Assembly (NCBI RefSeq): GCF_019112545.1
Contig: NW_025064933.1
Span: forward strand, 124,001 to 188,000
Length of the DNA: 64,000 nucleotides
Source: Guyanagaster necrorhizus
Lineage: Eukaryota; Basidiomycota; Agaricomycetes; Agaricales; Physalacriaceae
Direction of reading: 5' to 3'
A program made the translations under genes and the position numbers. Each line of letters starts with the position of its first letter. Positions within the stretch are counted from its first letter, which is position 1. The notes beneath the pieces were generated by a model that was given only the letters and a program-made list of their open reading frames with translations, was not told the DNA's origin and did not search any database. Positions 59,100 through 64,000 of the stretch are shown piece after piece.

Positions 59100-60229
59100 A
59101 TGACTCAAACCCAATGTTTTCTAGTCTCACCCATTGCTGACACTACTATGGAGGTCCTGATCCCTTCTTACCGTTCACATTCCCCATCCCAAACTCCAAG
59201 TGTCACCGTCATCCTCAAGTCCCCTGGCTCTGATCACCACGTAGTACTTCCAGGCTTAGCGCCTGATGCCCGTGGCTATGTTCACATCCAAGTCGAGTAA
59301 GTTTGCACTGTTACTCGTGTCTTTCTACCTAATATCCTTTGCCAAGGTGCTTGTTCAACGTCCCCCCTTCCGTCGATGATCCGCCTTGTCAGAAGTTGGA
59401 ACCCGAGTCACAGGGATTTTCGTTTACGGGCATGTTTTCCTGGGCAACTGAGGGGTTGAAGAACAGGCTCTTTGTCTTTGGCAACGCCAGCTCTCCTATC
59501 CGCAGCAGAAGCAGCAGTCCGTATGCAAGCACGCCACAGCCACGACCCATTGGTCCCCATGGGGGCCCTGTGATTTACGCAAACAGCCACACGGGCTTCT
59601 TCTCATCATCTCCTCCTCCAGTACCAGACCTGCTCTCCTCGCCACCTCCTGTCAGTACAGTGCCACGGGTCCCTCCATCGATAAAAGATATGGCGTCCTC
59701 CATCTCGCTCTCGACCTGGGCAGCGGCTAGCTCGATTCCCTTCATCTATCGGCACGGGGAAGTGTTCGTTCCACGTCATGATGATCCATCAGTGGAAGAT
59801 CATGAACGCCGCCACGAGCTTGAAAACATAATGCATCCTCTCCTTCCCACGGCTACGCCGGAAAAGGTCACGCGAGAACCTGCTGCGCCGCCAGTGCCGT
59901 GGTTGGAGTCTCGGCATACTGAGGATTCCGGGTCATCATCATTGACTGATTTCATCGGCTCGCAGGATGATCTAGCAAGCAACGCTGCACCAGGACCGGC
60001 ACAACCGTTACCGCCACCGCCTCCACCGCCTCCTCCTCCTCCACCACCACCACCACCACCTGCTACTGCAGTCCTTCCTGTCCAGGCTCCAGCTCCTCTT
60101 CCTGTCCAGGCTGCGACGGAAGCTGTCGCCGGTCCATCGTCAACACCGAAACGACTGAGGGGGGATAACGAAGACGATTCCGATGCAGAGGAGGAGGAAA
60201 GACCAAGGTCGAGGAGGCGAACCCAATAA
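59100..60229 (+). CDS. polyproline-containing protein of unknown function
   Basis: Two exons (59100-59296 and 59347-60229) give 359 aa; the intron is GTAAGT..CCAAG. The N-terminal ~65 residues look compact (VTVILKSPGSDHHVVLPGLA, GYVHIQVE). The rest is Ser/Pro-rich with a long uninterrupted run of Pro (60008-60062) and a basic/acidic tail (SDAEEEERPRSRRRTQ). Polyproline of this length could bind profilin, SH3 or WW domains, which is inference only. Because of the nearby TATA element, translation may start at the second Met (59148). No known domain was found. Confidence 0.6.
60007..60063 (+). repeat. CCN codon microsatellite (polyproline)
   Basis: A run of CCG/CCT/CCA triplets encodes about 18 consecutive prolines inside the gene at 59100-60229 and is probably length-variable. 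Confidence 0.75.
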
Positions 60230-62189
60230 GCACCTCTGGCCGTTGATTTGCCTTTGAAAAGGCTGTGTCGCTTGCGACGTCTGGTTCATTTTTTATTTTC
60301 ATCATCGTCATTGGCATCAGCAACATCATATCATCATCATCATTATACGACACACAACTGCACATTTTATTTTCAAGTCAATTTTCTTGTCATACAGAAA
60401 TCAACGTAGCATTGTCGCAGTCACGCGGCTTCACCTGTACAAACACGCGTTCAGGTCGCGCACGCGTGTGTTCGGTTGATCCGCCCGTGTTGGCCGGAGC
60501 TCGTGCATCAACAAACTTCAACGGCAACAACGGCGCGGTTTTAAGATGGATTTGCTGTGACACATGTCTTCAAGTATCAAGTCCTCAGCGTCTCTTGCAT
60601 TTTTGAAGCAAGAATACGTTCTACGAGAGGCGCAATGAATGGTAGGAGTCGAAACGATAAGAAGCATGCGGGGAACGATACTATGTGAACTGAACCTACA
60701 CCTCTTCCCGCGTTCTCGTCAGCAGAAGATAGACGCAAGATGCGATCAGTACGCGCCACTTTCAATACAGTCGACAGTTCCAGACTGTTGGAGAGACGAA
60801 AAACTTTACAGGGAAGACCTTCGGCAACCGCGTTCAGATTCTGAGAACGTAAACAGCATGAAATTTCTTTTGGCCTGTGGCTTCAAGAGCTTATCGTAAT
60901 AGTTTGAACCAAGGATCTGACGGTGGATCTCACTAACCGTAATGGTGTCTCTGTTGACCTCAAGCACGATGAATCTGGGCGCGATAAATTTGTGCGGTAT
61001 GTACTCCCTACAAGACCAAGTGTTCCGACATGTCCCCCAAGGTCGTAACCAGACATCCCCCGGAAACCATCGAGCAGATCGTCTTTTCCTGTAGTCCCTT
61101 AAACTCATCTCTTCTGAATGCGTCGATCTCATCACCTCTTCCGTCCTTGTGAACCACGCACGCACGGGCTGGGGTTTTCCCTGGCGTATATCCTGGCGCG
61201 ACGTGTATGTACCGAAGCGACTATCTCAACTTGGATCCGGGGTTGTCGAACGTCTTCTGTCGGAGTATATCTTTCGACGAGTCGAAGCGAAGCTTGGGAC
61301 GGGATTTCGTTGATGGAATCGCGAGCCAACTTTTTGGCATCGAGAGATCGTTCTGAATTTGCGGTGGGATAACGTACCCCGGCAGGATACGCGGGCAACA
61401 TCCCCAGAAACGCAGAGTCACTCACCGGCGCCGGTGAAAACCTAGATAGATGGGGGAATGAGACGTTACATGTCTGATGGGCTCCATTTATACAATTGGG
61501 AGACAGTCAGGTCAGCAGCCTTTCACAACGGAGGAGCATCAGGTACCGCAACTTTGAACCCTTTCTTTCACCTTCCAAATATTCTCTAGGCTATCCACAA
61601 TATCTAGCAGGGTGTCTCCGAGTGATATATGCATCCGCTTCTCAAACAGCTCTCTGTTGATTTTGAACGTAGGGGAAGGTCACTCTGGTGCTTTCGACGG
61701 ATGAACAAGATGGTTCCTTGGCTCTGGCGACTCCTTGGGCAATGATTTCGATGGCGTCTTTATATAAGACGAGTGATGCGGGGTAGACCAGAGGACATCT
61801 CTTTCTATCGACCTCCGGGGTAGGCGGTGATTCTAGGGCGCGGAGGTGTGCACGGACAGATGATACTTCGGAGTACGGAAAAGTGGACGTTGTCAGGGCG
61901 TGTTATGAAACCGTAATACAAAACACCACAGACCGGTCAAATTTATCATTCAGCTCACCACCTTGACATGATCAAAATAGGTGCTTTGGTTACTGCTTAA
62001 TCCTGGATGCTGTCTTGCAAGCGCTCATGTAACATGGCCAACGCCGAAGCATGATTCTCAAATCATAATCGCTAAGTGGTCGGACCTTTGCTTTGCACGA
62101 TTCTGGAACGACTTATTGCCATCCATTCGATACATATACAGTAATGATACAAATTTATCTCTTATGTCTGATGCTTCGTCGGATAAAAG
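60230..62189. other. intergenic region with a coding-like stretch
   Basis: About 2 kb without a confident gene. An ATCATC-type microsatellite lies at about 60300-60345. On the plus strand around 61085-61310 a frame reads LISSECVDLITSSVLVNH, then ARTGWGFPWRISWRDVYVPK and GSGVVERLLSEYIFRRVEA before a stop, which looks like real protein but matches no family I recognise. It may be part of a decayed or multi-exon gene. The rest shows nothing. Confidence 0.35.
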
Positions 62190-63561
62190 CTACTTCGATA
62201 ACTCAGGCGTTTGCTGCAACACAGTTCCCATCCCAGCTGCTGAATACCTTTCTCCAGGAATGTCACTTTCCTCTGCGAGTATACGAATGGCAGCGACTTC
62301 CTCTTGGCTGAGCTTAACCTTAGCCGCTCCCAGATTTTCTTCCAGATACTAGGGAACAAGTCAGTGTAAGACAACGGGGTATAACGACACGAATACCCTG
62401 ATCTTCTTCGTCCCAGGAATAACGACAAAATCGTCACCTTGCGCAAGGATCCAAGCAAGGGTGACCTGACCAGGAGTCGCGTTATGCTTTGACGCGATGG
62501 CCTTCAAATGATCAACAAGATTAAGAATCTTCGGGAAGTTCTCCTTGGAATACCTGTAAACGCATCATCACTGCTGCGCTCTCAAGCAGGCGAGCTCAAG
62601 GATACCCACTTGGGAATGGTCCTACGGAAATCTCCTTCTTCAAAGTCGTCGGGAGACTTGTATTGACCAGTGATGACGCCCCTAGCCAAAGGAGAATACG
62701 CGACGACCGTGACACCCAGTTCTCTGGCCGTTTGCAAGATCCCCAGTTTCGGGTCTTCAATATAGAGAACAAGGGGAGAATACTCGACCTGAATGGCAGA
62801 GATTGGATAGATGGCATGTGCTCGACGAAGGTCCTTGGCTGTGCACTCTGATAAGCCGAGATACTTCACTTTTCCCTCCCTGGCGGAGCGTTTCGGCGTC
62901 AGTACAAGTAGGAAACAATCTATAAACTGTGAACTTACTTAACGAGCTCGGCCATCGCAGTGACGGTATGCTGAAGAATAGTCAGATTGGGGTTATCGGG
63001 AAGAAAAGAATGGACCGACTTCAATTGGTACGTTACGATCGGGTCTATTCAACGGTAAGAGGTGCGACTGCAGCTCAATTTCAGTGAATCACTTACCGGT
63101 GTTGATAGTACAGATCGATGTAGTCAACCCCAAAGCGTTCGAGAGATTTCGCACATTGCTGTTTAACATACTCGGGATCGCCACGACTTCCAGTGGGGGT
63201 AATGCCGAACTTGGAAGTCAGGAAAATCTCGTTTCGTCTACCCGTTCGTTTGAACCTGAGTACGCGCGCGCTGGAGACAAAGTCCGTTTTTACCAATGCG
63301 AATGCTGACATACCATTTTCCAATGAGCAGCTCAGAGTCTCCGTAAATGTTGGAAGAGTCCCAGTGCCTGCAACCTTTCTCATATGCAGCATCCAGAATC
63401 TGTACGGGGTGTCAACAAGAGTCCTCATCCGTGAGAACAGACCTTGCCTTGAAACGCTCCTCGTCGGAGCCTACTGCCCCATAGTAGCTGCTGAGACCCA
63501 TGGCACCGAAGCCAATTGGATTAATCAAAGCATCGCCGATTTTCCTGGGAGGTAAGGACAT
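62190..63561 (-). CDS. aldo-keto reductase
   Basis: Eight exons (63561-63448, 63399-63314, 63255-63097, 63044-63020, 62970-62939, 62879-62610, 62553-62397, 62348-62190) give 333 aa. The catalytic tetrad is present: Asp and Tyr in [18 protein letters not shown], Lys in IFLTSKFG, His in DLYYQHR. Other AKR blocks are [59 protein letters not shown] and [17 protein letters not shown] (NADPH-binding region). It should reduce small carbonyls with NADPH. The relatives I recall are YakC/pyridoxal-reductase-like AKRs. Intron 1 has a GC donor (AAG|GCAAGG), and one exon is only 25 nt. A TATAAAGA element about 40 bp upstream (63603-63609) is a likely TATA box. Confidence 0.92.
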
Positions 63562-63769
63562 GGTGATGGTTGGGAAGAAACGGCACACGCTTAGTAGTCT
63601 TCTTTATACGTTGACGAAATGCATGACAAAGCCTTTCCCGAAACCAATGGAAACGGTGATCATGTATGATGAAAGTACTTCAGTACTCAAAAAGGGACAT
63701 GCCTTTTAAAGACATGACGTAAAAATACTTATATCAATTTATTTATTATATAACAAATTATGAAAAAAG

Positions 63770-63840
63770 GGCCTCACTGGGAATTGAACCCAGGACCTCC
63801 TCGACCCAAACGAGGAATCATGCTACTAGACCATAAGGCC
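63770..63840 (-). tRNA. tRNA-Pro (anticodon UGG)
   Basis: Read on the minus strand, 71 nt fold as a cloverleaf. The acceptor stem is GGCCTTA/TGAGGCC, the D arm is GTCTAGTAGCAT, the anticodon stem CCTCG/CGAGG encloses loop TTTGGGT (anticodon TGG), and the T arm is CTGGG TTCAATT CCCAG. There is no intron. A run of six T lies a few bases downstream on the minus strand (fwd A run at about 63762-63768), a Pol III terminator. Confidence 0.93.
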
Positions 63841-64000
63841 ATATGTAGTTGTGGCGTATTTCCAATTAAGAGGATGCCGTCAAGTGTACGTTTCAATCTT
63901 CAAAGCCAAACTAAGTCTCAATTCCGAGTTTGGTTCAACTCAGTCCAGTCGATATAACGGATTGCCTCCAATGCCAAGCACCTCGATTGCGCGTCTTGGT

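Noticed and set aside
53928..60229. Possible paralogy of the genes at 53928 and 59100, because both first exons are exactly 197 nt with a phase-2 intron
   Set aside because: The encoded sequences show no alignable similarity, so the equal length is probably chance.

Overview
The window is nuclear DNA of a filamentous basidiomycete, most likely an Agaricomycete (mushroom-forming fungus). Genes lie on both strands and carry many short introns (about 45-70 nt, GT..AG, a few GC..AG). The recognisable proteins are fungal housekeeping types (Tom70, Ypp1, Dph2, Eos1, CFIm25) mixed with F-box proteins, a multi-TM family and a tyrosine-recombinase retroelement of kinds seen in Agaricomycetes. No species is assigned. 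All splice sites below were assigned by eye from reading frame, GT/AG signals and family conservation.

Layout: 0.7-3.3 kb, a RhoGEF-like gene on the minus strand whose DH region looks broken. 3.6-4.2 kb, a small Cys-rich protein. 4.5-6.1 kb, an F-box protein (-). 6.8-9.0 kb, TOM70 (+, 9 exons). 9.2-9.9 kb, a decayed short-chain dehydrogenase. 10.3-14.1 kb, YPP1 (-, 8 exons), divergent from DPH2 at 14.3-16.2 kb (+, 9 exons) across 120 bp. 17.1-18.6 kb, EOS1 (-). 21.9-24.6 kb, a decayed glycoside-hydrolase-like gene, followed by an apparently intact GH51 arabinofuranosidase with about 26 introns (25.7-29.1 kb). Then come an HSL-type esterase (-), a multi-TM protein (-, 10 exons), an F-box protein (+) and a catalase (37.8-39.6 kb, +).

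41.2-45.7 kb is a degenerate tyrosine-recombinase (DIRS-like) retrotransposon. It has a gag-like region, reverse transcriptase/RNase H, a YR domain, and three copies of one repeat, two of which form a large palindrome. Its copies differ by transitions, mostly at CpG. To the right are a gene fragment, a VSB1-like SulP/STAS/cNMP transporter (47.5-51.2 kb, -), CFIm25/NUDT21 (52.3-53.1 kb, +), two low-complexity proteins of unknown function, a relic of a nucleotidyltransferase-like gene, a second alpha/beta hydrolase, an aldo-keto reductase (-) and a tRNA-Pro(UGG) at the right edge.

The genes do not form one pathway. The GH51 enzyme, the decayed hydrolase and the neighbouring esterase could reflect plant cell-wall (arabinan/pectin) breakdown. 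TOM70, YPP1, DPH2, EOS1, CFIm25 and the transporter are core cell functions. The accessory DNA between them holds at least four broken or partial genes (SDR, glycoside hydrolase, nucleotidyltransferase-like, transporter fragment) and one dead retroelement.
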